64,000 bases of DNA from Streptomyces spinosisporus (GCF_022698145.1 NZ_JALDAX010000003.1:558001-622000); one strand, 5' to 3'. Positions 42,934 through 51,105 are shown, counted from the stretch's first letter. Translations and numbers: made by a program. The notes: generated by a model not told the origin, from the letters alone.

Positions 42934-44781
42934 ATGTCTAGACGCTTCAACTCCGGCGAACGCGTGGCCCTCTACCTCGCCGCTGACGGCCACTGCGAGA
43001 TCTGCGGCATCGAACTGCAACCCGGCTGGCACGGCGACCACATCAAGCCCTACTCAGCCGGCGGCACCACAGACGTAGTCAACGGCCAGTCCCTCTGCCC
43101 CGCCTGCAACCTCAAGAAAGGCCCTCGCCACATGCAGCTCCGCGCCTGGCAGGAAGACGCCGTACGCCGCTTCCTCCGCAACAACGACGACTTCCTCGCC
43201 GTCGCCACCCCCGGCGCAGGCAAGACCACCTTCGCCCTCACCGCCGCGAAGCTCCTGATCGACCGCGGAGACATCTCCCGCATCATCGTCGTCGTCCCCA
43301 CCGCCCATCTCCGCAATCAGTGGGCACAGGCCGGCGCGAAGGTCGGTATCCAACTCGACAACACCTTCGCCAACGGCAACACGGTCATCGCCCGGGATTA
43401 CGACGGCACCGTGGTCACCTACGCCACCGTCGCCGCTCAGCCACAGCTCTGGCGCAAGCTGGCCACCCAGCATGGCGCCCTCGTCGTCCTCGATGAGGTC
43501 CATCACGCGGGCGACGCCGACCATCTCAGCTGGGGCCCGGCGCTCACCGAAGCGTTCGATCCGGCACACCGCAGGCTTCTGCTCTCTGGGACCCCGTTCC
43601 GCTCCGACGGGCGGCCGATTCCTTTCGTCACGTACGACCAGGGCAAGTGCGTGCCGAGCATCAACTACGACTACGGCACCGCACTTGCCGACCGCGACGT
43701 GGTCCGGCCCGTCGCGTTCCCGGTCCTGGACGGCAAGATGCGCTGGCGGGATGCGGGGGCCATCGTCACCGCGGAACTCGCCACGGTCGATGAGAAGAAG
43801 CTGACCCGCGCTCTCGACACGGCTTTCGATCCGACCGGCGAGTGGATCCGCTCCGTGCTGCGCCGCGCCGATGACGAACTCACCCGTCTCCGTGAAGAGA
43901 CCCCCGACGCGGGAGGCCTTGTTGTCGCGGCCGACCAGTACAACGCCCGCCAGTACGCCGCGATCCTCAAGCGGATCACCGGTGAAACGCCCACTGTCGC
44001 CATCTCCGACGAGGCCGACGCCTCCAACTTGATCAAGGCATACGCCAGGGGCAGTCAGCGGTGGATCGTCGCCGTGCAGATGGTCTCCGAGGGCGTCGAC
44101 ATTCCGCGTCTCGCGCTCGGGGTGTATGCCTCTCGCATCTCGACAGAGATGTTCTTCCGGCAGGTCGTCGGTCGGTTCGTACGGATGCGTGGCTCTGAAG
44201 ACGAGACCACCGCGACCCTGTTCATCCCGTCCATCGAGCCGCTCATGTCGTACGCGCGTGACATCGAGCGCACGGTCGAAGCCGTTCTGGCTGAAGAAGA
44301 GAAGGAGCTGCGCGAGCGGGGCGAACAGGGAGCCAAGCAGACCGCGCTCACCTTCGATCTTGTCGAGCCGCTGGACTCCACTGAGGCGGTCCACCACTCA
44401 ACGATCTTCCGTGCTGAATCGTTCAGCGACGGTGAGCTGAAACGAGCGGAGAACGCCGCCAGGCAGGCTGGCATGCCCGGCTCGGTGAGCGCGGAGATGA
44501 TGGCGCACGCATTGCGTCTTGCGGGCGCGGGCCGGGTCGTCGGCACGGCGCGTGTCGAACCGCCGGCTGTCGAGCAAGGTAAGACGCTGGCCGAGACGAA
44601 GGCAGCGCTTCGCAAGCTGATCAAGCGGAGGGTGGGTCAGCTCAACCGCCGGACCGAAGCCGAGTTCTCGCACATCCACGCAGAGTTGAACAAGCGCTGT
44701 GGGGACACGGCCAAGACCGCGACTACGGAGACTCTCAACCGGCGCCTGGAGCTGCTGGATCAGTGGCTGGAGGAAGCGTGA
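42934..44781 (+). CDS. HNH nuclease fused to an SF2 DEAD/DEAH-type helicase
   Basis: A 615-residue two-domain protein. Residues 1-62 form an HNH module with zinc ligands (CEICG, Cys21/24; CPAC, Cys55/58) and HGDH at 33-36. The helicase follows with motif I TPGAGKTT (92-99), motif Ia VVVPTAHLRNQW, motif II LDEVHH (about 186), motif III LLSGTPFRSDG (about 218) and motif VI QVVGRFVRMRG (about 410). It can be expected to translocate on DNA and cut it. A role in phage replication, packaging or attack on competing DNA is inference. It overlaps the next gene by 4 bases. Confidence 0.85.
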   Translation: MSRRFNSGERVALYLAADGHCEICGIELQPGWHGDHIKPYSAGGTTDVVNGQSLCPACNLKKGPRHMQLRAWQEDAVRRFLRNNDDFLAVATPGAGKTTFALTAAKLLIDRGDISRIIVVVPTAHLRNQWAQAGAKVGIQLDNTFANGNTVIARDYDGTVVTYATVAAQPQLWRKLATQHGALVVLDEVHHAGDADHLSWGPALTEAFDPAHRRLLLSGTPFRSDGRPIPFVTYDQGKCVPSINYDYGTALADRDVVRPVAFPVLDGKMRWRDAGAIVTAELATVDEKKLTRALDTAFDPTGEWIRSVLRRADDELTRLREETPDAGGLVVAADQYNARQYAAILKRITGETPTVAISDEADASNLIKAYARGSQRWIVAVQMVSEGVDIPRLALGVYASRISTEMFFRQVVGRFVRMRGSEDETTATLFIPSIEPLMSYARDIERTVEAVLAEEEKELRERGEQGAKQTALTFDLVEPLDSTEAVHHSTIFRAESFSDGELKRAENAARQAGMPGSVSAEMMAHALRLAGAGRVVGTARVEPPAVEQGKTLAETKAALRKLIKRRVGQLNRRTEAEFSHIHAELNKRCGDTAKTATTETLNRRLELLDQWLEEA

Positions 44782-45395
44782 CCAGCCCGAAGGGGAACGC
44801 TGTCTTGGTCGAGGCTCTCGGGTCCGCGCTGCGCCGCGGTGGGAACGCTCTGGAGGATGTGCCGGACCTGCTGAAGCGAGTGCTCGCTGAGGAGTCGTGG
44901 CGGGAGTTCGTCACACCGCGGGGCGAACTTGTGCAGCACGAGCGGTTCGTGGACTTCGTGACCACGCCGCCTACGCAGGGCATCGGTGCATCCGTCGACC
45001 TCGTACGCCGGATCATCGCCAGCGATGCTGAGGCTCTCGACTTGCTTGACCAGGCGCTTGCCGGGAGGCAGGGGGAGCGCACCGACCTCTTGGATATTAG
45101 CAAAGAAGTTAAGGCGCCTACAGGTACGACCCAAGCCGCCGCCCTCCGCCGCCTCCGCAAGGACAAGCCGGAGCTGCACGCCGACGTCCTCGCGGGACGC
45201 CTCTCCGCACACGCGGCCATGGTCCAGGCCGGCTTCCGGCCCAAGACGGTCAGCGTCCCCGTCAGTCGCCCCGACTCCCTCGCCGCAGCCCTGCGTCGGC
45301 ATCTCTCACCGGACGACATCGCACGGCTGATCCGACTCCTCCTCGAAGACGTCGCCCCCGAACCAGAGGGCACCGTGACGGCGGTGAGCGAGTGA
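44778..45395 (+). CDS. Probable HTH DNA-binding protein
   Basis: A 205-residue protein. The middle part (TTQAAALRRLRKDKPELHADVLAGRLSAHAAMVQAGFRPKTV) resembles the HTH seen in ParB/KorB-like and phage proteins. The end (SLAAALRRHLSPDDIARLIRLLLED) is helical. The short AT-rich stretch GATATTAGCAAAGAAGTTAA at 45094-45113 departs from the host GC bias. Function unknown. Confidence 0.55.
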   Translation: MTSPKGNAVLVEALGSALRRGGNALEDVPDLLKRVLAEESWREFVTPRGELVQHERFVDFVTTPPTQGIGASVDLVRRIIASDAEALDLLDQALAGRQGERTDLLDISKEVKAPTGTTQAAALRRLRKDKPELHADVLAGRLSAHAAMVQAGFRPKTVSVPVSRPDSLAAALRRHLSPDDIARLIRLLLEDVAPEPEGTVTAVSE

Positions 45396-45874
45396 CCAGC
45401 GCCCCGGAGTGGATCTCCGTTCCCCGCATGACCATGCCGACGGTATGGCTCGCCACACGGGACGGCCTGGTCCTGCTCGACCTGATCGCCGTCGAACTGG
45501 CAATGAACGGCCGCCGGAAGGGCTGGAAGCTCACGCGGGACGAGAAGTGGTTCGCAGCCCGGATCATGCTCGACGCCGAGGTGCCGTACTCGATCATCTC
45601 GACGCGCGTAGGCGTCAGCGGAACCACCTTGGATGCCTGGTTCCCGGGTGAGATCGAGCCTGCTGCCGAGTACATGGCGCGCGGCGGGCCGCGCGGGCTG
45701 CCGGCGCCGACACCCGACGTCCGATGCGGGACCCGGCGCGGCTACAGGCGGCACCGCAAGCGCGGTGAGCGGCAGTGCCAGAGGTGCAAGGAGGCCAACG
45801 CCCTCGCCGACCGGCATTACCGGCTGCACGGGACGTACATCGGTGCCCCGGAACTCTCGGCGGTGGCCTCATGA
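45392..45874 (+). CDS. HTH protein with a C-terminal Cys/His module
   Basis: A 160-residue protein. Residues about 45-90 look like an HTH (FAARIMLDAEVPYSIISTRVGVSGTTLDAWF). The end carries RCGTRRGYRRHRKRGERQCQRCKEANALADRHYRLHGT, a Cys-rich element frequent in Streptomyces phage and plasmid proteins. GTG start overlapping the upstream stop. Confidence 0.6.
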   Translation: MTSAPEWISVPRMTMPTVWLATRDGLVLLDLIAVELAMNGRRKGWKLTRDEKWFAARIMLDAEVPYSIISTRVGVSGTTLDAWFPGEIEPAAEYMARGGPRGLPAPTPDVRCGTRRGYRRHRKRGERQCQRCKEANALADRHYRLHGTYIGAPELSAVAS

Positions 45875-45951
45875 TGCCCGCCGACGACGCCTGCCGCGTA
45901 CCCGCCACCAGCAGAAATTCGTTTGATCACAGACCGTACGGAGGCCCCGTC

Positions 45952-46377
45952 ATGGATCGAGAGTGGGAGAGCAAGGCCGCCTGCCTCGGCCAGGACCCGG
46001 AGATCTGGTTCTCGCAGACCACCTGGACGAAGGCCCGCAGGATCTGCCGGGACGAATGCCCGGTCCGTGAGGAGTGCCTGGAGGCGATCCTCGCCCGCGA
46101 GTCGGGGACGCCCGACAGCCTGCGCGCCGGGATCTTCGCCGGCCTGACCGGCGCCCAGCGCGCGAAGGTCGCCCGGCGGCGCGCTCCGCAGCCCACGAAG
46201 GCGAGGACGAAGCCGGCTGGTTCCGGCCGCCAGCTGGCGGCGTGCGGCACGAAGGCCGCCTACGACCGGCACGTGCGGAAGAAGGAGCCGATCGACGACG
46301 CGTGCCGGGCCGCGAACGCCGCGAGCGGCGTGGCGTATCGCGCCACGGGGTCGACGAAGGTCCCGGCATCCCGATGA
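45952..46377 (+). CDS. Phage WhiB-like iron-sulfur regulator
   Basis: A 141-residue WhiB-family protein. The cluster ligands are Cys11, Cys32, Cys36 and Cys42. Spacing between the second and third is three residues (CRDEC), where most WhiB proteins have two. GIFAGLT stands where the usual GVWGG turn is found, followed by a basic region. The end repeats the CGTKAAYDRHVRKKEP...CRAANA element of the upstream gene, so the protein looks like a fusion. Start ATG 45952 has ACGGAGG upstream. An ATG at 45871 overlapping the previous stop is an alternative. Phage WhiB proteins can interfere with host WhiB regulators. Confidence 0.85.
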   Translation: MDREWESKAACLGQDPEIWFSQTTWTKARRICRDECPVREECLEAILARESGTPDSLRAGIFAGLTGAQRAKVARRRAPQPTKARTKPAGSGRQLAACGTKAAYDRHVRKKEPIDDACRAANAASGVAYRATGSTKVPASR

Positions 46378-46380
46378 GCC

Positions 46381-46423
46381 CCGGTGGCCTGGCGGTCGAC
46401 ATCCGCGCCCGCCAGGCCACCGG
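46381..46423. terminator. Perfect 15-bp hairpin
   Basis: CCGGTGGCCTGGCGG pairs with CCGCCAGGCCACCGG around a 13-base loop, between the WhiB gene and the replication initiator gene. The strongest hairpin in the window. Confidence 0.8.
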
Positions 46424-46456
46424 CCACCACTAGATCCACGAGAGAGGCGCCACCGA

Positions 46457-47503
46457 ATGGCCTGGGTCCGCTTGTCAGACGACTTCTACGACCACCCGAA
46501 GTTCCAGCGGGTGGGCGCGCTGGGGGTTGCGCTGTGGACCTCCTCGCTGGCCTGGTCCAACAGGAACCTCACGGACGGTGTCGTACCGCGCGCCGTGGCC
46601 CGGCGGCTCCTCGACTTCGAGGACGTGGTGGACGCCATCGCCGATGCCAGTAACGCGGTAGGTAACGGCGTTACTAACGGAGGTGGTAATCCGGGCTCTA
46701 ACACGATGGATCACGCACTCGCCGCCACCGTCCTCCGCAGCAACACGATCAGCACACTTGTCGCCGCAGGGCTGTGGAGCGAGCACCCAGACGGCTACCT
46801 GATCCACGACTACCTCGACTACCAGAAGTCGGCCGACCAGATCCATGCCGAGCGCGACAAGAACGCTGCACGTCAGAGAGCATTCAAGGAGCGCCGCAAG
46901 CAGGCGCAGAAGCCTCCCGCTCCCCGCCGTGACGACCCAAGTAACGAGCCAGGTAACGGCGTTACCGACGACCCAAGTAACGCCACCAGTAACGCCGTTA
47001 CTCACGACGCTACTAACGGGCCGGTAACGGATGCTCCCAACCCCAACCCCAATACTCCTTCCTCTTACGAGGAAGGAGGAGAACGTCCGGGATCAGAGAT
47101 CCCCGACGAGACCCCCAACCGCGAAGACGTGGAACAGGTCTGCCTCGCCCTCGCCGACGCCATCGAAGCGAACGGCTCCCGCCGGCCCACCATCACCAAA
47201 GCCTGGCGCCGCGAAGCCCGCCTACTGATCGACAAAGACGGCCGCACCCCGGACCAGGTCCTCACCGCCATCGCCTGGTGCCAGGCCGACACCTTCTGGC
47301 GCGCCAACGTCCTCTCGATGCCGAAGCTCCGCGAGAAGTACGACCAGCTCCGCCTCGCCGCCCAACGCCAGCAGACCGCCGCACCCAACCGGTCCACCGG
47401 CCCGGGCTACGACCCCGCCACCGGCACCAACCTCTTCGACCGCGCCATGGCCCGCGCCAAGGCCCGCGACGAAGCCGCAGCCGCAGAAGGAGGCAGCACA
47501 TGA
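46457..47503 (+). CDS. Phage replication initiator / replisome-organiser-like protein
   Basis: A 348-residue protein. The N-terminus (MAWVRLSDDFYDHPKFQRVGALGVALWTSSLAWSNRNLTDG) is the winged-helix start typical of phage replisome organisers. A low-complexity Asn/Thr/Val/Gly section lies at about residues 62-80 and 160-195. The C-terminal domain (EDVEQVCLALADAIEANGSRRPTITKAWRREARLLI) is DnaD-like in layout. The low-complexity sections are encoded by GTAACG repeats that look like iterons, so the gene probably contains the phage origin. It overlaps the next gene (ATGA), a possible helicase loader. Confidence 0.7.
   Translation: MAWVRLSDDFYDHPKFQRVGALGVALWTSSLAWSNRNLTDGVVPRAVARRLLDFEDVVDAIADASNAVGNGVTNGGGNPGSNTMDHALAATVLRSNTISTLVAAGLWSEHPDGYLIHDYLDYQKSADQIHAERDKNAARQRAFKERRKQAQKPPAPRRDDPSNEPGNGVTDDPSNATSNAVTHDATNGPVTDAPNPNPNTPSSYEEGGERPGSEIPDETPNREDVEQVCLALADAIEANGSRRPTITKAWRREARLLIDKDGRTPDQVLTAIAWCQADTFWRANVLSMPKLREKYDQLRLAAQRQQTAAPNRSTGPGYDPATGTNLFDRAMARAKARDEAAAAEGGST
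46650..47030. repeat. GTAACG iteron array inside the initiator gene, candidate origin
   Basis: Two clusters. The first has NTAACG at 46650, 46662 and 46674. The second has it at 46941, 46953, 46977, 46989, 47013 and 47024. Steps are 12 or 24 bp except the last (11). Three copies extend to 13-bp palindromes: GTAACGGCGTTAC at 46662-46674 and 46953-46965, and GTAACGCCGTTAC at 46989-47001. Spaced palindromic iterons within an initiator gene are the classic layout of a self-recognised origin. Confidence 0.7.
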
Positions 47504-48192
47504 ACAGCCAGGAGGCCACCGCCCTCTGCGCCTACGTCCACCAGCTGTGCCCTCAGCAGCGCTTCAACGAACACACCCCCGACGTCTGGGGCGACGTCCT
47601 CGCCCCCTACGCCCTCGACGAGGCCCGGGCCGCGGTCGTCACCGTCGCCGCCCGCCAGGCCTTCATCGCCCCCGCCGAGATCATCACCGAGATCAAGGCC
47701 CGCCGAGCCGAACGCATCGAGCTGGCGAACATCGTGTACGACGGCAACCCGCTGGAGACCGGCGCCGAGTCCGCCGAGAACCTCCGGGAGATCATCCGAG
47801 CCGCTGGAGACGGCCTCACAGGCCCCAGCAGCATCGCCGGGTCCCTCGGCACCGCCGAACGCCCCGCACTGCCCCCAGGCGCCGATCCTGGCCCGTACGC
47901 CGGGCGTGCAGCCGCAGCCCGAGCCGCCATCGGCAAGATGCCCGCCGACCGCGACACCTCGCAGGACCCTCGCGGCCGCGGCTGCCGACGCTGCGGAGCC
48001 ACCCCCGGCAGCAGCTGCACCACCAACGGCCAGCGCCGCCGAGACGTCCACCCCGTCCGCCTCGAAGACACCAAGCGCGCGGCCGCCGGCCTCCCCCTGC
48101 TCGACCACGACCAGGACGAGGCCCGCATCAAGGCAGCCAGCGCCGCCGCTCTCGCCCGCGACGACCAGGAGCAGGAGGCCGAGGCGTCATGA
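47500..48192 (+). CDS. Possible helicase loader with a C-terminal zinc-finger-like segment
   Basis: A 230-residue protein. The helical N-terminus (ATALCAYVHQLCPQQRFNEHTPDVWGDVLAPYALDEARAAVVTVAARQAFIAPAEIITEIKARR) looks like the helical N-domain of phage helicase loaders found beside replisome organisers. The C-terminal part has GCRRCGATPGSSCTTNGQRRRDVHPVR, a Cys/His unit repeated in the next gene. Assignment rests mainly on position. Confidence 0.5.
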   Translation: MNSQEATALCAYVHQLCPQQRFNEHTPDVWGDVLAPYALDEARAAVVTVAARQAFIAPAEIITEIKARRAERIELANIVYDGNPLETGAESAENLREIIRAAGDGLTGPSSIAGSLGTAERPALPPGADPGPYAGRAAAARAAIGKMPADRDTSQDPRGRGCRRCGATPGSSCTTNGQRRRDVHPVRLEDTKRAAAGLPLLDHDQDEARIKAASAAALARDDQEQEAEAS

Positions 48193-48476
48193 CGACACCA
48201 GTCCGCCGACGAGGCCCGTACCGATTCGCCGCGATGGCCGTGCAGTGCACCTGGTGCCGCGCGCGCCCGGGCGCCCTGTGTACGAACCAGCGCGGCACGG
48301 AGGACCGGCGCCGTGACGTGCACTCCGCTCGACTGACCGAATGGATCAGGGTCATGTCAACCCGGTGCCCTGAGCGCATCTGCCAGGCCGCACCCAACCA
48401 GCCCTGCACCCTCACCCCCGACGTCCACCAGGCCCGCACCCTCGCCGCCAACACCCCGACCACCACCACGCCATGA
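48189..48476 (+). CDS. Small zinc-finger-type phage protein
   Basis: A 95-residue protein carrying two Cys units: VQCTWCRARPGALCTN...DVHSAR and RCPERICQAAPNQPCT...DVHQAR. Each repeats the C-x2-C...C...H layout seen at the end of the preceding protein. It suggests internal duplication of a zinc-binding unit. It overlaps both neighbours by 4 bases. Confidence 0.6.
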   Translation: MTTPVRRRGPYRFAAMAVQCTWCRARPGALCTNQRGTEDRRRDVHSARLTEWIRVMSTRCPERICQAAPNQPCTLTPDVHQARTLAANTPTTTTP

Positions 48477-48766
48477 CCCGACACTCCACATGCCACGACT
48501 GCCAGCAGCCCATCCTCTGGACCCTCACCGAGGCCGGGAAACACCTCGCAGTCGACCCCACACCCGACCCCGCCGGCAACGCCGCCATCTGGCGCGACGG
48601 CACCGGAACCCTCCGATCCCGCCGCCCCACCGACGAACTCCCCCTCTGCGGCTGGGAGCGACTCCACATGCCGCACGTCGCCACCTGCCCCGCCCGCATC
48701 CAGCAACTGGCCTTGCCCGTCGGCGTGACCAGCCTCGACGAGCACCGCCGAAAGAAGCGCCGATGA
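48473..48766 (+). CDS. Small Cys/His-rich phage protein
   Basis: A 97-residue protein beginning MTRHSTCHDCQQPILWTLTEAGKHLAVDP with a CxxC pair, a beta-rich middle and a second CGWERLHMPHVATC set. It fits a zinc ribbon. Unknown function. Confidence 0.55.
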   Translation: MTRHSTCHDCQQPILWTLTEAGKHLAVDPTPDPAGNAAIWRDGTGTLRSRRPTDELPLCGWERLHMPHVATCPARIQQLALPVGVTSLDEHRRKKRR

Positions 48767-48966
48767 AGTGCCGCTACTGCCCGCAGCTCCTCACCACGCC
48801 GGAGTCCAAGGCCCGCGGCTACGGACCCGTATGCGGACGCAGACGCGGACTCATCCCGCTCGCCAGACCCCGCCGGCGCGGCTCGACGAAGCCCGCCACG
48901 ACGCCCGACGTCCCACCCGGACAGACCGCAATCCCGTACCAGCCCGAACTACCCAAGGAGAACTGA
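48763..48966 (+). CDS. 67-residue zinc-binding phage protein
   Basis: It begins MKCRYCPQLLTTPESKARGYGPVCGRR, a compact C-x2-C...C unit found in phage and actinobacterial proteins, with a Pro-rich tail. The start overlaps the preceding stop (CGATGA). The SSB gene follows at once. Confidence 0.6.
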   Translation: MKCRYCPQLLTTPESKARGYGPVCGRRRGLIPLARPRRRGSTKPATTPDVPPGQTAIPYQPELPKEN

Positions 48967-48968
48967 TC

Positions 48969-49466
48969 TTGCTTCCCACCATCACTGGCGTCGGACGCCT
49001 CACCGGGGACCCGGAGCTGCGCTTCACCCAGTCCCAGAAGGCAGTCGTCAGCGTCACGCTCGCCTTCAACTCCCGCCGCCTCAACAAGCAGACCAACGAG
49101 TGGGAGGACGGCGACACATTCTTCGTCCGCGGCACCGCCTGGGAGCGCCTCGCCGAGAACGTCGCCGAGACCCTCGCCAAGGGCATGGAGGTCCTCGTCA
49201 CCGGCGAACTCCGCACCGAGCGATGGGAGAAGGACGGCCAGAAGCACGAGCGGCCGGCCCTGCTGATCCGGAGCATCGCGCCCAACCTCGCGTACGCCGT
49301 CGCACAGGTCTCCAAGGACGCCATGGGCCAGCAAGGCAACCAAGGCGGACAGCGCACCCAGCAGCGCCCCCAAGGCCAGGCACAGCGTCGCAACGGACCG
49401 CCCCCGCAAGACGACCCGTGGGCCGTCGACCAGGCCAACGGCTACAGCAACGAACCGCCCTTCTGA
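48969..49466 (+). CDS. ssb: Single-stranded DNA-binding protein
   Basis: A 165-residue SSB. The OB-fold reads LPTITGVGRLTGDPELRFTQSQKAVVSVTLAFNSR, then FFVRGTAWERLAENVAETLAKGMEVLVTGELRTERWEKDG. A Gln/Gly/Arg linker and a short tail ending NEPPF follow, resembling the partner-binding tip of bacterial SSB but less acidic. The start is TTG at 48969, placed by AAGGAG at 48955-48960. It is a partner for the Sak4-like ATPase and replication proteins. Confidence 0.92.
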   Translation: MLPTITGVGRLTGDPELRFTQSQKAVVSVTLAFNSRRLNKQTNEWEDGDTFFVRGTAWERLAENVAETLAKGMEVLVTGELRTERWEKDGQKHERPALLIRSIAPNLAYAVAQVSKDAMGQQGNQGGQRTQQRPQGQAQRRNGPPPQDDPWAVDQANGYSNEPPF

Positions 49467-49588
49467 TGAGAACCCTCGCAGCCGCGCTCATCGCCGCAGC
49501 ACTCCTCACCAGCTGCACCCACGCCGACCACCACCACGTGCCCCACCCGGCACCCCAAGCAGCACCCACCCCACCAGAAGGGAGCTGA
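49466..49588 (+). CDS. 40-residue lipoprotein-like peptide
   Basis: MRTLAAALIAAALLTSC is a lipoprotein signal, followed by a His/Pro-rich tail (THADHHHVPHPAPQ). The ATG overlaps the ssb stop (TGATG). It could sit on the outer face of the membrane. Small phage lipoproteins may act in superinfection exclusion, but nothing here shows it. Confidence 0.5.
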   Translation: MRTLAAALIAAALLTSCTHADHHHVPHPAPQAAPTPPEGS

Positions 49589-49592
49589 ACCA

Positions 49593-49769
49593 ATGGCCGC
49601 CATCCTCCGACTCCCCGGCGGCACAGACGACGCCGCAGAAATCGTCGAAGCCCTCATCGCAGCCGCCGAAACCCGCGAACACACCGCGCCAGAACAAGCC
49701 CTCCGCTGGCGCTGGCTCGCCAACGACATCGGCGACGCACTCGACGCACTCCCCGCACCACACCAGTAA
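49593..49769 (+). CDS. 58-residue phage protein
   Basis: It begins MAAILRLPGGTDDAAEIVEALIAAAETREH and is mostly helical and acidic. GGGAGC lies upstream of the ATG. Unknown function. Confidence 0.5.
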   Translation: MAAILRLPGGTDDAAEIVEALIAAAETREHTAPEQALRWRWLANDIGDALDALPAPHQ

Positions 49770-49823
49770 CCACCGAGGACAGGGAACCCCCGAGGGACCC
49801 ACCTCCGGCCAACCACCGGAGCC

Positions 49824-50393
49824 ATGTCCATGACCGACAACAAGCCCCGCAGGAACCAGAACCCCGAACCGGTTCGCCCCTGGTTCGCGCGCCTGCTCCG
49901 CCGCAGGCCCACGCCCGTCGCCAAGCCGACAGGCATCCCCGCCACCCTCTCCGAGGCCCTCGCCGCCGGCATCCGTCAAGGCACCGCGGCCGCGCGCGAG
50001 GAGGCCGAGCGCTGGAAGGAGCACGCGGACTCCTTCGCGAAGGAGCGTGACGGCGCGTACCGCGAGCGGGCACAGCTCCTCTCCTGGCTCGCCGCCCTCC
50101 ACCCCTCCAGCACCGTGATCACCCAGTCCCCGGATGTCGACGAGGACGGCTGGCAGCTCCTGTACCTCGTCGCCGGCGGCTGGCAAATGTCCTGGCACAT
50201 CCACCCGCGCGACGCGGACCTGTTCCGGCACGTCACCGTCGTCGACGTGACCGATCCGCGCGCGCAGTGGGACGGGCACGGCACGGAGCAGAAGTACGAG
50301 CGCATGCGGAACCACGTCCGGCTCCTGGCCCTCGAAGGCCTCACCGCGGACACCTCGTCGACCGACGCCATGCGGGAGGCCCACAGTGCCTGA
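49824..50393 (+). CDS. Phage protein with a coiled-coil middle
   Basis: A 189-residue protein. A basic N-terminus (PWFARLLRRRPTPVAKP) precedes a coiled coil (AAAREEAERWKEHADSFAKERDGAYRERAQLLSWLAAL) and a beta-rich C-terminal domain (GWQLLYLVAGGWQMSWHIHPRDADLF). A second ATG two codons in is an equal start candidate. Unknown function. Confidence 0.55.
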   Translation: MSMTDNKPRRNQNPEPVRPWFARLLRRRPTPVAKPTGIPATLSEALAAGIRQGTAAAREEAERWKEHADSFAKERDGAYRERAQLLSWLAALHPSSTVITQSPDVDEDGWQLLYLVAGGWQMSWHIHPRDADLFRHVTVVDVTDPRAQWDGHGTEQKYERMRNHVRLLALEGLTADTSSTDAMREAHSA

Positions 50394-51099
50394 GCCGACC
50401 TTCGTCCTGCCGAACCCCTACTCGCCGTACGCGGACGCCGATCCGCTCTACCGGCACCTGTTCCCCGTCTTCGCCCCCGAGCTGGTCGGCGATCCCGCCC
50501 CGGGCTCGCTCGTCCTCACCAGGTGCGAGCGGATGACCGTTGTCCCCACCGAGCCGATCACCTACACCGACGAGCTCGACGGCCCGCTGCCGGCCGGTCT
50601 GTGCCCGCTGTGCATCGCTGCGCACCGTGGCGAGGCCCCGCCGCGGTTCCCCACCACGGAATGCCGACGCTGCGAGTCCACCACCCGGCACAACGGCCTG
50701 TGCGCCATCTGCCGCCAGGACCAGCACGCCGACTGGTGGCAGGCCTCCGACACCTGGGCACGCCCCTTCCGCATCGTCCAGGGCAAGCGCACCCTCGACG
50801 GCGCCGTGTTCCCCAACGGCCAAGCCGTCATCATCGACGACCCCGAGACGGGACTCTCCAGCAGCGCCGAGTCCCTCGACCTCCTGCTCACCGGATACCA
50901 CCGCGCCGAGGTGATGCTCGCCGAGGACGTGATCCGCGTCGGTACGGCGCGCGTCCACCACGCGGCCGGCGAGTACGCGCGGATGGCGATCGACCTCGCC
51001 GACACCCGCACCGCACTCGACAAGGCGCGCCGCGAGCTCGGCGAGCTCAAGGACGAAGGCGACGACTGCGACCCCAACTGCCCCTGCCGCAACAGCTGA
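50386..51099 (+). CDS. Phage protein with zinc-binding Cys pairs and a helical tail
   Basis: A 237-residue protein. Cys pairs occur in GLCPLCIAAHRG, TECRRCESTTRHNGLCAICRQDQHADWW and the C-terminal CDPNCPC. The tail (about 190-225) is helical. It overlaps the upstream gene by 8 bases, GTG start. A hairpin follows. Unknown function. Confidence 0.55.
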   Translation: MPEPTFVLPNPYSPYADADPLYRHLFPVFAPELVGDPAPGSLVLTRCERMTVVPTEPITYTDELDGPLPAGLCPLCIAAHRGEAPPRFPTTECRRCESTTRHNGLCAICRQDQHADWWQASDTWARPFRIVQGKRTLDGAVFPNGQAVIIDDPETGLSSSAESLDLLLTGYHRAEVMLAEDVIRVGTARVHHAAGEYARMAIDLADTRTALDKARRELGELKDEGDDCDPNCPCRNS

Positions 51100-51105
51100 T
51101 CGAAC

